Shown: positions 42,817-52,446, numbered from the stretch's first letter. The stretch is 55,484 nt of DNA from Prosthecobacter sp. (GCA_017853885.1 JAFMIR010000026.1:1-55484); one strand, 5' to 3'. The notes: a model not told the origin generated them from the letters alone. Numbers and translations are program-made.

Positions 42817-44946
42817 ATGCGCTTTTTCTTTTCCATTCTCGTCCTATCCGCCGCTGCGTTCGCGAAGTCTCCCTATCCCGAAAAGACGCCCGACACGCCC
42901 GGCAACAAGTTGCTGGAACGCTACTTCGCCGGAGAGACGAGAACCATCACACAACAAGGTGGGCTGAAAGAGATTGAGAGTGCTGAAGACTGGCAAAAGA
43001 AGTCGCCTGAATATCGCCGGCAGCTTTTCGAGATGCTCGGCCTCGATCCGCTGCCGGAGAAAACACCGCTGCAGCCGGTCAAAACGGGCGAGCTGAAGGG
43101 CGAAGGCTTCCGCGTCGAGAAAATGCACTTCCAGTCCATGCCGGGACTTTATGTGACGGCGAACCTCTACCTGCCCGAGAAGGTCGAAAAGCCGCTGCCG
43201 ACCATTCTTTACGTCTGCGGTCACGCGAACGTGATCGAAAACGGCGTCAGCCTCGGCAACAAGACTGGCTACGAACATCATGGCGCCTGGTTCGCCAAAC
43301 ACGGCTATGCTTGTCTCATTATCGACACCGTGCAGCTCGGTGAGATCCGCGGCGAGCACCACGGCACCTACAGCAAGAAACGTTGGTGGTGGTATTCACG
43401 CGGCTACACACCCGCCGGGCTCGAGGCCTGGAGTTGCGTCCGCGCTCTCGATTACCTCGAAACGCGACCCGAGGTGGACAAGACCAAGTTCGGCGTCACC
43501 GGGCGCAGCGGCGGCGGGGCCTACTCCTGGTGGATCACCGCGCTCGACGAGCGAATCAAGGCCAGCGCCCCCACCGCCGGTGTCACGGACATGCAAAACC
43601 AGGTCATCGACGGCTGCATTGAGGGGCATTGCGACTGCATGTTCTTCGTGAACACGCATCGCTGGGACTTCTCGCGCATGGTCGCACTCGCGGCGCCGCG
43701 ACCGCTTTTGATCGTGAACACGGACAAGGATACAATCTTCCCCATCGACGGTGTCTTCCGCATCTTCACCGATGTGCGCCGCATCTACGAACTGCTCGGC
43801 GCTGCTCCTTCCGCACTCGGCTTGCAAGTGGGCGAGGGACCACACCAAGACCTTCAAACCATTAACATGGGAGCGTTTCACTGGTTTGAGCGCCACCTCA
43901 AAGGTGCTAATCCCATGCAAATCCTCGATGGAGCACCCAAATCGCTCACGAAGACCGATCTGCGTGTGCTCGCTGAAATCCCGAAGGACGAGAAGAATAC
44001 CACTGCGGACGAAATCTTCGTTCCTGTAGCCAAAACACCCGACATGCCCACCAATGAGGCCGATTTCCAAAAACTCGCTGATGGGTGGAAAAAAGTGCTT
44101 GGAGGAAAAGTCTTCGGCGGCTGGCCCAAGGAGATCGCTAGTGTAAATCCGCAGAAGGAGGGAAGCATGGAGCGCGACGGCCTCCGAATGAGCATTTACG
44201 AATTCGAAAGTCAGTCGCCTTATCGCCTGCGCATTTATGTAGCCCATCGCGAAGGTCTCAGGTTGGAGGATCTCGAGCTCGTCGCCCTCAATGTGCTTGA
44301 TGAGGAAGGCTGGGACACTTTCACCAGTACCTACAACAGCCGCTTTGCTAAGCTCATCGAGACCTTTCCTGGCACGCCGAGTGATGAAAAAGCTTTCGAG
44401 AGCGAGAAGAAGATGTTTGAGACCTTCAAGTGGGGCATGGCTTACGTTTGCCCGCGTGGTATCGGCGCCACCGCATGGACTGGCAGCGAAAAGGCTCAGA
44501 CGCAGCGCCTCCGCCGCTTTTACCTCCTCGGGCAGACGCTCGACGGCATGCGCGTGTGGGACATCCGCCGTGCTGTTCAGAGTCTCCGCGCCATCGGTGG
44601 CCTCGGCGAGACGAAGCTGTGGATTCAAGCCCATCGTGACATGGCCGTCGATGCGCTCTACGCGTCCATTTTCGAGGATGGCATCAGCCGTCTCGACCTC
44701 CACGACATGCCCTTGACTCACAACGGCACCGTCAAAGACAGCGCCAGCGCCGCCCCGCCAATGCTCAATGTGCTCAAGTACCTCGATCTGCCTCAAGCTG
44801 CCGCTCTCGCCGCGCAGAAGACCAAGCTCGTGATCTACGCCAAGGACAAAGCCGCATGGGATTGGACCTCCACCACACTCAAGAACCTCGGCAAAGACAA
44901 GCAACTTCAGCTTCGTGATCCCGTGGGCACGAAGGACAAGCCATGA
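42817..44946 (+). CDS. Exported alpha/beta hydrolase, possible acetylxylan-esterase type
   Basis: This 709-residue protein has a signal peptide (MRFFFSILVLSAAAFA) and an alpha/beta-hydrolase domain. LPTILYVCGHANVIENG, the nucleophile elbow GRSGGG with S231, and VNTDKDTIFP fit the AXE1/DLH-type esterase group. The acidic residue is probably in NTDKD and the histidine in GEGPHQD. A long C-terminal half with a second alpha/beta region (about 420-690) is poorly conserved and I do not recognise it. A role in removing acyl groups from extracellular polysaccharide is inference. The ATG at 42817 is preferred; a GTG at 42793 would place eight residues before the signal. It is convergent with the DUF1501 operon. 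Confidence 0.85.
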   Translation: MRFFFSILVLSAAAFAKSPYPEKTPDTPGNKLLERYFAGETRTITQQGGLKEIESAEDWQKKSPEYRRQLFEMLGLDPLPEKTPLQPVKTGELKGEGFRVEKMHFQSMPGLYVTANLYLPEKVEKPLPTILYVCGHANVIENGVSLGNKTGYEHHGAWFAKHGYACLIIDTVQLGEIRGEHHGTYSKKRWWWYSRGYTPAGLEAWSCVRALDYLETRPEVDKTKFGVTGRSGGGAYSWWITALDERIKASAPTAGVTDMQNQVIDGCIEGHCDCMFFVNTHRWDFSRMVALAAPRPLLIVNTDKDTIFPIDGVFRIFTDVRRIYELLGAAPSALGLQVGEGPHQDLQTINMGAFHWFERHLKGANPMQILDGAPKSLTKTDLRVLAEIPKDEKNTTADEIFVPVAKTPDMPTNEADFQKLADGWKKVLGGKVFGGWPKEIASVNPQKEGSMERDGLRMSIYEFESQSPYRLRIYVAHREGLRLEDLELVALNVLDEEGWDTFTSTYNSRFAKLIETFPGTPSDEKAFESEKKMFETFKWGMAYVCPRGIGATAWTGSEKAQTQRLRRFYLLGQTLDGMRVWDIRRAVQSLRAIGGLGETKLWIQAHRDMAVDALYASIFEDGISRLDLHDMPLTHNGTVKDSASAAPPMLNVLKYLDLPQAAALAAQKTKLVIYAKDKAAWDWTSTTLKNLGKDKQLQLRDPVGTKDKP

Positions 44947-46368
44947 TCACCTGACGATATCCTTTACCAGTCGCGATGGCTCGACCCCAGTCAGCTTGAA
45001 ATCGAGTCCCTGGGCACGGAAGGTGAAGCGCTCGTGATCGATGCCGAGTTGGTGCATCACGGTGGCGTGCAGATCACGCACGTGAACGGGATTCTCGGCC
45101 ACGTTGTAGCTGAAGTCGTCCGTCGCGCCGTAGGTGAGGCCCGGTTTGATGCCGCCACCAGCCATCCACATGGTGAAACAGCGCGGATGATGATCTCGCC
45201 CCGCTTCGGGGCTGTCCCACTTGCCTTGGCCGGCCACGCCGCGGCCAAATTCACCGCCCCAGAGCACCAGCGTCTCGTCGAGCAGGCCGCGTTGCTTCAA
45301 ATCTTTGATCAACGCCGCACTCGGTTGGTCGGTGTCGCGACAACGTGCGGTGCACCAGCTCGGCAAACGGCTGTGATGATCCCAATCGGGATGAAAGAGC
45401 TGGATGAAGCGCACGCCACGCTCCGCAAGCCGACGCGCGAGAATGCAATTTGCTGCGTAACTGCCCGCACGACGCGAATCCGGCCCGTACATTTCGAACA
45501 CATGATCCGGTTCCCCGCTGAGGTCTGTGAGCTCCGGCACACTGGCCTGCATGCGGTAGGCCATTTCATATTGGCGGATGCGCGTGGTGATCTCCGGATC
45601 GTGCGTTTGATCAAAACGCATCTGATTCAGCTCAGCGAGCCCGTCGAGCATGCCTCGGCGAAGATGACGCGGCAGCCCCTCGGGATCGCTCAGATACAAA
45701 ACAGGGTCCTTCGAGTTGCGCAGCTTCACGCCTTGATAGCGCGAAGGCAGGAAGCCGCTGCCCCAGTAGTGATCGTAGAGCGGTTGATCGCTCGGACGCT
45801 GCATCTTTGAGATGAGCACGAGGTAGTCCGGTAGGTTGCGGTTCACGCTGCCGAGCCCGTAACTGATCCACGCGCCCATGCTCGGCCGGCCGGGAAGTTG
45901 ATGACCGGTCAAAAATTGCGTCATCGCTGGCGCGTGGTTGATCTGATCCGTCGTCATCGACTTGATGAAGCACAAGTCATCTGCCACGCCCTGCAAATGC
46001 GGCAGCCATTCACTGATCGTCGCGCCGCTCTGGCCGCACTTCGCGAATTTTGTTATGCCCGGCAGAATGAGCTGCTTCTGATTCGCTGTCATCGTCGTGA
46101 GCCGCTGACCCTGGCGTACGCTATCCGGCAGTTCCTTGCCCGCCCATTGCATCAAACCCGGCTTGTGATCGAAAAGCTCGATCTGCGACGGTCCGCCCGA
46201 CTGCGTGAGAAAGATGACCCGCTTCGCCTTCGGCGCAAAATGCGGCAGTGATGGCAATCCGGGCACTTCCTGCTGCCCGAGCGCACGCAGCGCCATCGCG
46301 CCAACGGAAACGCCGGTGCATTGGCCAAGGAAGTAGCGGCGGGTGGTGTTCAGAGGTCCGTCGTTCAT
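44947..46368 (-). CDS. DUF1501 family protein with Tat signal
   Basis: This 473-residue protein belongs to DUF1501, a family related to the alkaline-phosphatase/sulfatase superfamily fold and typical of Planctomycetes and Verrucomicrobia. The N-terminus has a twin-arginine signal (NTTRRYFLGQ, then a hydrophobic stretch). Body motifs include IFLTQSGGPSQIELFDHKPGL, FIKSMTTDQINHAPAMTQFLTGHQLPG, RFIQLFHPDWDHHS, and the late WGGEFGRG and GRDHHPRCFTMWMAGGGIKPG. Its biochemical role is not established. It is the last gene of an operon with the propeller gene, whose stop it overlaps by four bases (ATGA), and the DUF1549 gene. Its own start is ATG 46368. Confidence 0.93.
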   Translation of the reverse strand: MNDGPLNTTRRYFLGQCTGVSVGAMALRALGQQEVPGLPSLPHFAPKAKRVIFLTQSGGPSQIELFDHKPGLMQWAGKELPDSVRQGQRLTTMTANQKQLILPGITKFAKCGQSGATISEWLPHLQGVADDLCFIKSMTTDQINHAPAMTQFLTGHQLPGRPSMGAWISYGLGSVNRNLPDYLVLISKMQRPSDQPLYDHYWGSGFLPSRYQGVKLRNSKDPVLYLSDPEGLPRHLRRGMLDGLAELNQMRFDQTHDPEITTRIRQYEMAYRMQASVPELTDLSGEPDHVFEMYGPDSRRAGSYAANCILARRLAERGVRFIQLFHPDWDHHSRLPSWCTARCRDTDQPSAALIKDLKQRGLLDETLVLWGGEFGRGVAGQGKWDSPEAGRDHHPRCFTMWMAGGGIKPGLTYGATDDFSYNVAENPVHVRDLHATVMHQLGIDHERFTFRAQGLDFKLTGVEPSRLVKDIVR

Positions 46369-47402
46369 GATTCGCGATGCAGTTTGTAAGGATACACATT
46401 CCCGCTGTTCCACTGGCACACATACAGGTCGCCCTGCGTGTCCACGCAGACGTCGTGGCAGTTGTTGAAGACCGGCTGGTCTTGCAGCAGCACCTTGAGG
46501 CTGCCGTTTTCATACTCGGGGGCGTGACCGCCTGGATTCGAGATCACTTTGCCATCCACATCGAGGATCGTCACAAAGCCGCGGCCCTGCCACATGCGGT
46601 AGTCGTTGGGTTTCGCGCCAAAGCAGACACCGGAATACAAGTTTGTGCCGTGGATGACCGGGCGGCTCACATAGGCGCCGGGCAGATACACACCGCGCTC
46701 GTGAGTGCCATCGAGCTTGAACCAGTTGAACTCATTGCGGATGCGCTCAGTGACGACGAGCAAAGGCTCGTCGCCGCGCGTATCGATGGCGACGCCATGC
46801 GCTTGCATGAACTTGCCCGGATTCATCGGCTGCGTGCTCTTTCCGCCGAACTTGGAGATGAATTTCCCGCTCATGTCGTAGCGCAGCAAATACTGCGAGC
46901 CATAACCATCCGCGACGTAGATGTCGCCATTCGGCGCGACGGCGCTTTCGGTGGGCGCGTAAGCTTCATTCGGCTTGTAAATGCCTTCTTTGACCGGATT
47001 CGGCAGTTCCAGCACGATTTGGCCATCGAGCGTGGTCTTGACGATTCGTCCCGAGGTTTCGCAGATGTAGAGATGCCCGTCGTGGAAGGTCAGGCCATGG
47101 GCACCACTCATGCCGAGTGTCCACTGGCCGAGCAACGCGCCTTTCACATCGTAGATGAGCACGTTGTTCTGCTTGTGATTCGTGAGCAGAAACAGGCGAC
47201 CATCCTGCACCTGCACCATCTCATGGCAATCCTTCACCGGCGTTTTGGCAGGGTCTGCCTGGTTCCACAGCTTGTCGACACGATAACGATGCGTTCCATG
47301 GCCGATGATCGTGCCATGAAAATCGGGCGCGGTCTTCGCGAGCGTTTGGACAAACGGAGCCGCCAGCACGGCGGTGGTAAGGAATTGGCGGCGGGATTTC
47401 AT
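46365..47402 (-). CDS. Exported beta-propeller (NHL-repeat-like) protein with Tat signal
   Basis: This 345-residue protein begins MKSRRQFLTTAVLAAPFVQ, a clear Tat signal. The remainder is a series of propeller-like blades: GRLFLLTNHKQNNVLIYDVKG, HGLTFHDGHLYICETSGRIV, ESAVAPNGDIYVADGYGSQYLLRYDMSG, HGVAIDTRGDEPLLVVTE and HDVCVDTQGDLYVCQWNSGNVYPY. Such proteins resemble NHL-repeat or peptidylamidoglycolate lyase-like folds; catalysis is not shown. It lies between the DUF1549 gene (72 bases upstream, across a long inverted repeat) and the DUF1501 gene (overlapping), so the three products probably act together outside the cytoplasm. Confidence 0.88.
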   Translation of the reverse strand: MKSRRQFLTTAVLAAPFVQTLAKTAPDFHGTIIGHGTHRYRVDKLWNQADPAKTPVKDCHEMVQVQDGRLFLLTNHKQNNVLIYDVKGALLGQWTLGMSGAHGLTFHDGHLYICETSGRIVKTTLDGQIVLELPNPVKEGIYKPNEAYAPTESAVAPNGDIYVADGYGSQYLLRYDMSGKFISKFGGKSTQPMNPGKFMQAHGVAIDTRGDEPLLVVTERIRNEFNWFKLDGTHERGVYLPGAYVSRPVIHGTNLYSGVCFGAKPNDYRMWQGRGFVTILDVDGKVISNPGGHAPEYENGSLKVLLQDQPVFNNCHDVCVDTQGDLYVCQWNSGNVYPYKLHRES

Positions 47403-47431
47403 GGTTCGTTTTTTGTTGGTAAAAGGTTCGA

Positions 47432-47472
47432 GGTAAAAGATTGGGATCTCATTTTTTACCCAATCTTTTACC
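47432..47472 (-). repeat. 14-bp perfect inverted repeat between operon genes
   Basis: Arms GGTAAAAGATTGGG (47432-47445) and CCCAATCTTTTACC (47459-47472) are exact reverse complements around a 13-base AT-rich spacer. A partial third copy, GGTAAAAGGTTCG, precedes it at 47418-47430. It lies in the 72-base gap immediately after the DUF1549 stop. On the transcript it forms a strong hairpin; there is no T-tract right after it on the minus strand. It may protect the upstream mRNA, cause differential expression within the operon, or be a dispersed genomic repeat. Confidence 0.75.
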
Positions 47473-47474
47473 AG

Positions 47475-50378
47475 CTATTCATGGGTGATCGCTTCATCCA
47501 GATTGAGCACCAAAGTGGCCACGAGCGCATGCGCGGCCAGTTCAAGTGTTGTTTTGAGTTTACGGGCGTCTTCGGGATGCTCGCGGTAATGTTTCGAAGC
47601 ACGGTGGAGTTCGCGTAGGAGCACCGAAAGCTCCTTCGCGGTCGGTTCACGATTCAAAACGGCTTGGTAGAGCATCGGCAGCCGCTTTTCCGGCGTCGTG
47701 GCCAGCATTCGCTTCGCGAGGGCTTGCGAGGCCTCCATGAAGGTCTGGTCATTGAGCAAGGTCAGCGCCTGTAGTGGTGTGTTCGTGCGTGTCATCGCCA
47801 CCTCGCACACGCGACGCTGGGCGCTATCAAAGAGGAAGGTCGGCGCGATGCTGCGACGCCAGAAGGCATACAACGTGCGTCGATACTGCGCCGCGCCCTG
47901 GCTTGGCTCGTAGGTGAAGCGGCCCATGAAGATCTCCTCCCACACGCCTTCCGGCTGATGCGGCCGCACCGGCGGACCACCGAGCGCGGGATTGAGCAAA
48001 CCGGAGGAAGCAAGCGCTGCATCACGAATCATCCACGCGGGCAGACGGAAGCGCGGACCGCGTGACAGCAGCAGATTGGACGGATCGGTCTGATCGGACC
48101 GATCGGAGGATTGTTGGTAAGTGTCACTCGTCACGATGGTCTTGATGAGGCGTTTCACGTCCCAGCCGTTCTCCATGAAATCCACGGCGAGCCAATCGAG
48201 TAGCTCGGGGTGTGTTGGGCGCTGACCTTGCAGGCCGAAATCATCCGGTGTGCGCACCAAACCGGCACCGAAGAGCATCTGCCACACCTGATTGACGAAA
48301 ACGCGGGCTGTGAGCGGGTTGTCCTTCGACGTGATCCACTTCGCGAGGCCGATGCGATCCTTCGCGAGCCCTTCCGGCCATGGCGCGATGGCCGCTGGAA
48401 CGCCACGCGACACCACATCGCCTTTTTTGTCCCAAACACCGCGCAGCAGCACATGCGTGTCACGCGGCTCCTTGCGCTCGGCGAGCACCATGACGTTCAA
48501 TTTGCCCGCGGCAGCCTGCACTTCCTTGAGCTGCGCATTGGCCCGATCCAATGATGCCCTGGCAAGCTGATAGGGCTTATAATCTTCCAAAAACTGCGCC
48601 TGGAGTTTCTCGAGGTCGATTTGGCCTTTGGCGAGCTTTTCGAGCGGAGTGGCTCCAATCTCGTGCACGGCTGGTCCTGGCTGATCCGTCGCGGAAAGGC
48701 GGAATTTCGCGATGTTGGCGTCGCCATTCGTCGAACGATGCCTTAGCTCAAAAATCAGCTCTTCATCACTTTCGAGCACCAGTGGCTCGGCGAGGCCGTA
48801 AAGCGCGGTGTGAGGCTGATCTTTGGGAAAACCCTTCGTAGTCCAGCCATTGCGCGGATCGTCATCGAGCGTGCCTTTCACATCGCCATACTCTCGGGCC
48901 TTGCTTTCCACCTTCGTATCGGCCACGGCGTTTTTGACGAGAATGTCGCGGATCTGCGAGCTGCCTTTGCGGCGCACCTGCACCTTGATGTCGGTCAGGA
49001 TGAACTCGCCCGTCTTGCCGCGGGAGAGCACTCCGTTTTGTGGCAGCACTTCGAGCTTCAAGCCGGTGAGGCGAGGCAGTTTGATCGTGGAAATGAGCCG
49101 GTAGTCATCCTGTTTCGGATTCGGGCCGCTCGCGGTGATGATGCCATCCTTCGTTTGCGCGAGCTTCGAGCCTTCCTGCGACTCCACCGCACCGAGAACG
49201 ACCTGCCACGCGTTGTAGTCGGGCTTGATGCGCTTCTTCTGCTCCTCCAACCACATTGCGAAAGGCTTCTCCGCGTCCGCCTTGGCTTTCGCTTCGATAG
49301 GTTTGCGTGCTTCGACGAGATTTTGCGATTCCTCGACCGCCCGCTTCGCGTTCGGCGATTGATAAGGCATGTAGGGCTTCGCACCCGTGCCTGCCGCTCC
49401 ATCCTCGTCGATGCTGTTGAAGAAGGCGTTTAGCGCGTAGTAGTCGTGGTGCGAGATGGGATCAAACTTGTGCGTGTGACACTGCGTGCAGCCGAGCGTG
49501 AGCCCGAGCCACACCGTGCCTATCGTGTTCACACGGTCGATGACGTAGTCAATGCGGCTCTCTTCCTTGTCGCGACCGCCCTCGCCGTTCGCCATGTGGT
49601 TGCGATGAAAGCACGTGGCCAGTTTTTGCTCCGGCGTGGCATTCGGCAGCAAATCCCCCGCGAACTGCTCCAGCGTGAACTGGTCGAAGGGCTTGTTTGC
49701 ATTGAAGGACTCAACCACATAGTCCCGCCATGGCCAGTTGGTGCGGGTGGCATCGGACTGAAAGCCGTCGGTGTCAGAGTAGCGTGCCGCGTCGAGCCAC
49801 AACATGGCCATGCGCTCGCCGTAGTGCGGTGACTTCAAGAGCGCGTCGATGTATACGGTCAGGCTTGAATTGTCCGATGTGCCGGACGGTGGTAGCCCGT
49901 TGAGGTCAAAAGCCAGCCTCCGCCTCAATGTGTGTTCTGGAGCCTGCGGAGACATCTTTAGGCCTTCTTTGGCGAGACGCGTCTTCACAAAAAAATCCAC
50001 GGGATGGCCCTCGGTCTTCGCTTTGACCGGCTTTTCGAGGGACCAGTGCTTTCCCCACGCGGCGCCTTCGCTGATCCAGCGCTTCAAAAGAGCCACCTGC
50101 TCGGCTTTGAGCTTCGGTTTGTGGGACTTCGGCGGCGGCATGACCTCATCGGGATCATCGGTGGTGATGCGGTCGATGAAATCGCCGGACTTCAACACCT
50201 CGCGGGCACCTTCTTGTGTGTCGAGCCGGAGGTCAGCCTTGCGATGGCTCTCGTCTTGCCCGTGGCAAGCGAGGCAGTTGTCCGAAAGCAGCGGCAGCAC
50301 CTCGCGACTGAAATTCACCGGCTCCGCGAAAGCGGTTGAGGTCAAGGCGAATGGAAAAAGCAGGCGGAACAGCATCAC
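47475..50378 (-). CDS. PSCyt1-DUF1549-DUF1553 exported protein (planctomycete cytochrome type)
   Basis: This 967-residue protein has a signal peptide (MMLFRLLFPFALTSTAFA) and an N-terminal planctomycete cytochrome C domain with C35-L-A-C-H39 (SDNCLACHG) and the methionine-containing DEVMPPPK. DUF1549 follows (about 130-330), including SPHYGERMAMLWLDAARYSDTDGF and the second CxxCH in GCTQCHTHKFDPIS. A middle beta-rich module (about 410-560) resembles concanavalin/galactose-binding inserts seen in this family. DUF1553 occupies about 690-950 (VFVNQVWQMLFGAGLV, HPELLDWLAVDF, MTRTNTPLQALTLLND). The complete architecture shows what the truncated gene at 1-2040 would have looked like. Role unknown; a haem at the first motif is expected. 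First gene of the operon; divergent from the PhoD-like gene. Confidence 0.95.
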   Translation of the reverse strand: MMLFRLLFPFALTSTAFAEPVNFSREVLPLLSDNCLACHGQDESHRKADLRLDTQEGAREVLKSGDFIDRITTDDPDEVMPPPKSHKPKLKAEQVALLKRWISEGAAWGKHWSLEKPVKAKTEGHPVDFFVKTRLAKEGLKMSPQAPEHTLRRRLAFDLNGLPPSGTSDNSSLTVYIDALLKSPHYGERMAMLWLDAARYSDTDGFQSDATRTNWPWRDYVVESFNANKPFDQFTLEQFAGDLLPNATPEQKLATCFHRNHMANGEGGRDKEESRIDYVIDRVNTIGTVWLGLTLGCTQCHTHKFDPISHHDYYALNAFFNSIDEDGAAGTGAKPYMPYQSPNAKRAVEESQNLVEARKPIEAKAKADAEKPFAMWLEEQKKRIKPDYNAWQVVLGAVESQEGSKLAQTKDGIITASGPNPKQDDYRLISTIKLPRLTGLKLEVLPQNGVLSRGKTGEFILTDIKVQVRRKGSSQIRDILVKNAVADTKVESKAREYGDVKGTLDDDPRNGWTTKGFPKDQPHTALYGLAEPLVLESDEELIFELRHRSTNGDANIAKFRLSATDQPGPAVHEIGATPLEKLAKGQIDLEKLQAQFLEDYKPYQLARASLDRANAQLKEVQAAAGKLNVMVLAERKEPRDTHVLLRGVWDKKGDVVSRGVPAAIAPWPEGLAKDRIGLAKWITSKDNPLTARVFVNQVWQMLFGAGLVRTPDDFGLQGQRPTHPELLDWLAVDFMENGWDVKRLIKTIVTSDTYQQSSDRSDQTDPSNLLLSRGPRFRLPAWMIRDAALASSGLLNPALGGPPVRPHQPEGVWEEIFMGRFTYEPSQGAAQYRRTLYAFWRRSIAPTFLFDSAQRRVCEVAMTRTNTPLQALTLLNDQTFMEASQALAKRMLATTPEKRLPMLYQAVLNREPTAKELSVLLRELHRASKHYREHPEDARKLKTTLELAAHALVATLVLNLDEAITHE

Positions 50379-50472
50379 AGCATCTTACGCGGGTAGAGAT
50401 GCACCGTGCATGCATCGGCTATGGACAATCCTGATATTTTCGTGAGATCCGAGTCGTTGCACGCTGGCCACC

Positions 50473-52401
50473 ATGAGCTTTACCCGCCGACTTCTTCTCA
50501 AGATTGCCCCATTTTTCTTTGTGCGCGCTTCTGCGAGTGCCGCAGATGATCCTCAGCCGTTTGGCACCGAGTTTCCAAATCTCGAGTCTCTGACAACGGG
50601 CGAGTGGTGGAAGAAAGGCATGCAGGCGGCGGCACAGAATGAGAAAAAGAAGGCGAAGGGCAAAGGCAAGGGTGGTGGTGCTGCCACGCCGCCGCCTTCG
50701 ATGGATGTGCCACGGGATGAGGTGGTGTGCTTTGCTTATTACACGCAGCAAAACGGTGTGCTGAAGATGAGCGCACAGCTCTTCCCTTTGAAGCCGGGAG
50801 AGGAACGTGTGGCGCGGCTCGAATTGAAACAAGAAAACGGCGATTGGAAGGAAGTCGCGAAAAGCGAGGTTTATTATCCGGGCTGGGATGCGCATTTCCG
50901 CGTAGAAGGCTGGGATGGCTCGAAGAACGTGGCCTACCGCGTGCGTCACGGTGAGAAAGCCATGTTTGAAGGACTCATCCGTTGCGATCCGGTGGAGAAA
51001 AATCAGATCGTGATTGCTAACATGAGCTGCAACTCCAGCCGCACGATCGGCCCGCGCACGGAGATCATCGACAATCTTCGTGCGCAGGACCCGGACGTGT
51101 TGTTTTTCGGCGGCGACCAGACCTATCGGCACACGGAGCACACAGCGGGTTGGATCGAGTTTGGTCTACAATTCCGCGACATCATTCGCGACCGCCCAAC
51201 GGTTTGCATTCCTGATGATCACGACGTCGGCCACGGCAATCTTTGGGGCGAGGCAGGTGGCAAGTCTAAGATCAGCGGCGACGCGGACGGCGGCTATCGT
51301 TATCCCGTGGCTTATGTGAACCAAGTGCAGCGTCAGCAAAGCTGGCATTTGCCGGATGGATGGGATCCGAGGCCGGTGAATCGTGATATCGGTGTTTATT
51401 TCACACGCATGATAGTCGGTGGTATTGACTTTGCGATTTTGGAGGACCGGAAGTTTAAGAGTGGTCCCGCAGGCACGATTCCACAAATGGGGCCGCGGCC
51501 GGACCACATCAATGATCCATCGTATGACCCGAAGAGCATTGACCTGCCTGGTTTGGAGCTTTTGGGTAAACGACAGGAAAAATTCCTCCATGATTGGTCG
51601 CAGGACTATAGCAGCGGCGCGGTGATGAAGTGCGTTTTGTCCGCCACGGCCTTCTGCGGAGCGGTTCACATGCACGGTGGCCGCGATCAGCGTCTGCTCG
51701 CCGACCTCGATTGCAATGGATGGCCGCAGGCGGGCCGAAATCGTGCCTTGCGAGAGATTCGTCGTGCGTGGGCTCCGCATCTCTGTGGCGATCAGCATCT
51801 GGCTGTCGTTGTAAAGCACGGCATCGATGAATTCGGCGATGCACCCTACAGCTTTACCAGCCCCGCACTCGTAAACACAATCTATGGACGTTGGTGGCAT
51901 CCACTCGATGAAAAGCCTGGCTCAAATCCCGTGCCGAACAGTCCGCTGCCATGGACCGGTGACTTCAAAGACGGCTTGGGCAACCTGATCAGCATGCTCG
52001 CCTATGCGAACCCTGAGGACATCCAGGATGAAAAAAAACGCGCTGATGGATATGGCCTGATCCGTTTTGATAAAACGACACGCCAAATCACCTTGGAATG
52101 CTGGCCTCGCTTCTCGAAAGTTTCTGATGGTGACAAAGCTCAGTTTCCAGGCTGGCCGATCCGCATCGAGCAAGATGCCAATGACGGTCGTAAGGTCCAC
52201 GCACATCTCGCTGAGGTAAAACTCCATGACGTCTCGAATCCAGTTGTGCAGGTCATTGCGGAAGTCACCGGCGAGATTTTATACACCGTGCGTTCGAAAA
52301 CTGAGAGTTTTAAACCTCGTGTGTATGCGCCGGGTAAATACACTGTCAAAGCGGGCAGGGAAAAACCAGATACAGTTATCGCAAAAGGAGTGGAGGCCTG
52401 A
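50473..52401 (+). CDS. PhoD-like exported metallophosphatase
   Basis: This 642-residue protein has a Tat-type N-terminus (SFTRRLLLK followed by a hydrophobic segment) and an odd lysine/glycine-rich linker at about 57-78 (EKKKAKGKGKGGG). The C-terminal two thirds are a PhoD/calcineurin-type phosphoesterase: IANMSCNSSRTIG, VLFFGGDQTYRHTEH, CIPDDHDVGHGNLWGEAG, RKFKSGPAG and LCGDQHLAVVV. These supply the Asp, Asn and His residues for a bimetal site. It would hydrolyse phosphodiesters or phosphomonoesters outside the cytoplasm. The start at ATG 50473 opens the Tat signal. It is divergent from the DUF1549 operon across 94 bases that hold a small palindrome (GATGCA, 50398-50403; TGCATC, 50411-50416). 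Confidence 0.88.
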   Translation: MSFTRRLLLKIAPFFFVRASASAADDPQPFGTEFPNLESLTTGEWWKKGMQAAAQNEKKKAKGKGKGGGAATPPPSMDVPRDEVVCFAYYTQQNGVLKMSAQLFPLKPGEERVARLELKQENGDWKEVAKSEVYYPGWDAHFRVEGWDGSKNVAYRVRHGEKAMFEGLIRCDPVEKNQIVIANMSCNSSRTIGPRTEIIDNLRAQDPDVLFFGGDQTYRHTEHTAGWIEFGLQFRDIIRDRPTVCIPDDHDVGHGNLWGEAGGKSKISGDADGGYRYPVAYVNQVQRQQSWHLPDGWDPRPVNRDIGVYFTRMIVGGIDFAILEDRKFKSGPAGTIPQMGPRPDHINDPSYDPKSIDLPGLELLGKRQEKFLHDWSQDYSSGAVMKCVLSATAFCGAVHMHGGRDQRLLADLDCNGWPQAGRNRALREIRRAWAPHLCGDQHLAVVVKHGIDEFGDAPYSFTSPALVNTIYGRWWHPLDEKPGSNPVPNSPLPWTGDFKDGLGNLISMLAYANPEDIQDEKKRADGYGLIRFDKTTRQITLECWPRFSKVSDGDKAQFPGWPIRIEQDANDGRKVHAHLAEVKLHDVSNPVVQVIAEVTGEILYTVRSKTESFKPRVYAPGKYTVKAGREKPDTVIAKGVEA

Positions 52402-52446
52402 TTTACCATTGAGGAGGCTTTGCGAGGAGAAGCACCGCTTGAAGCT

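Noticed and set aside
43396..44904. Minus-strand open frame of 502 codons opposite the exported hydrolase
   Set aside because: The plus-strand protein has a signal peptide and a nucleophile motif; the antisense translation has no recognisable features.
46377..47618. Plus-strand open frame of 413 codons opposite the propeller gene
   Set aside because: Antisense to a Tat-signal propeller protein with readable blades; no family match.
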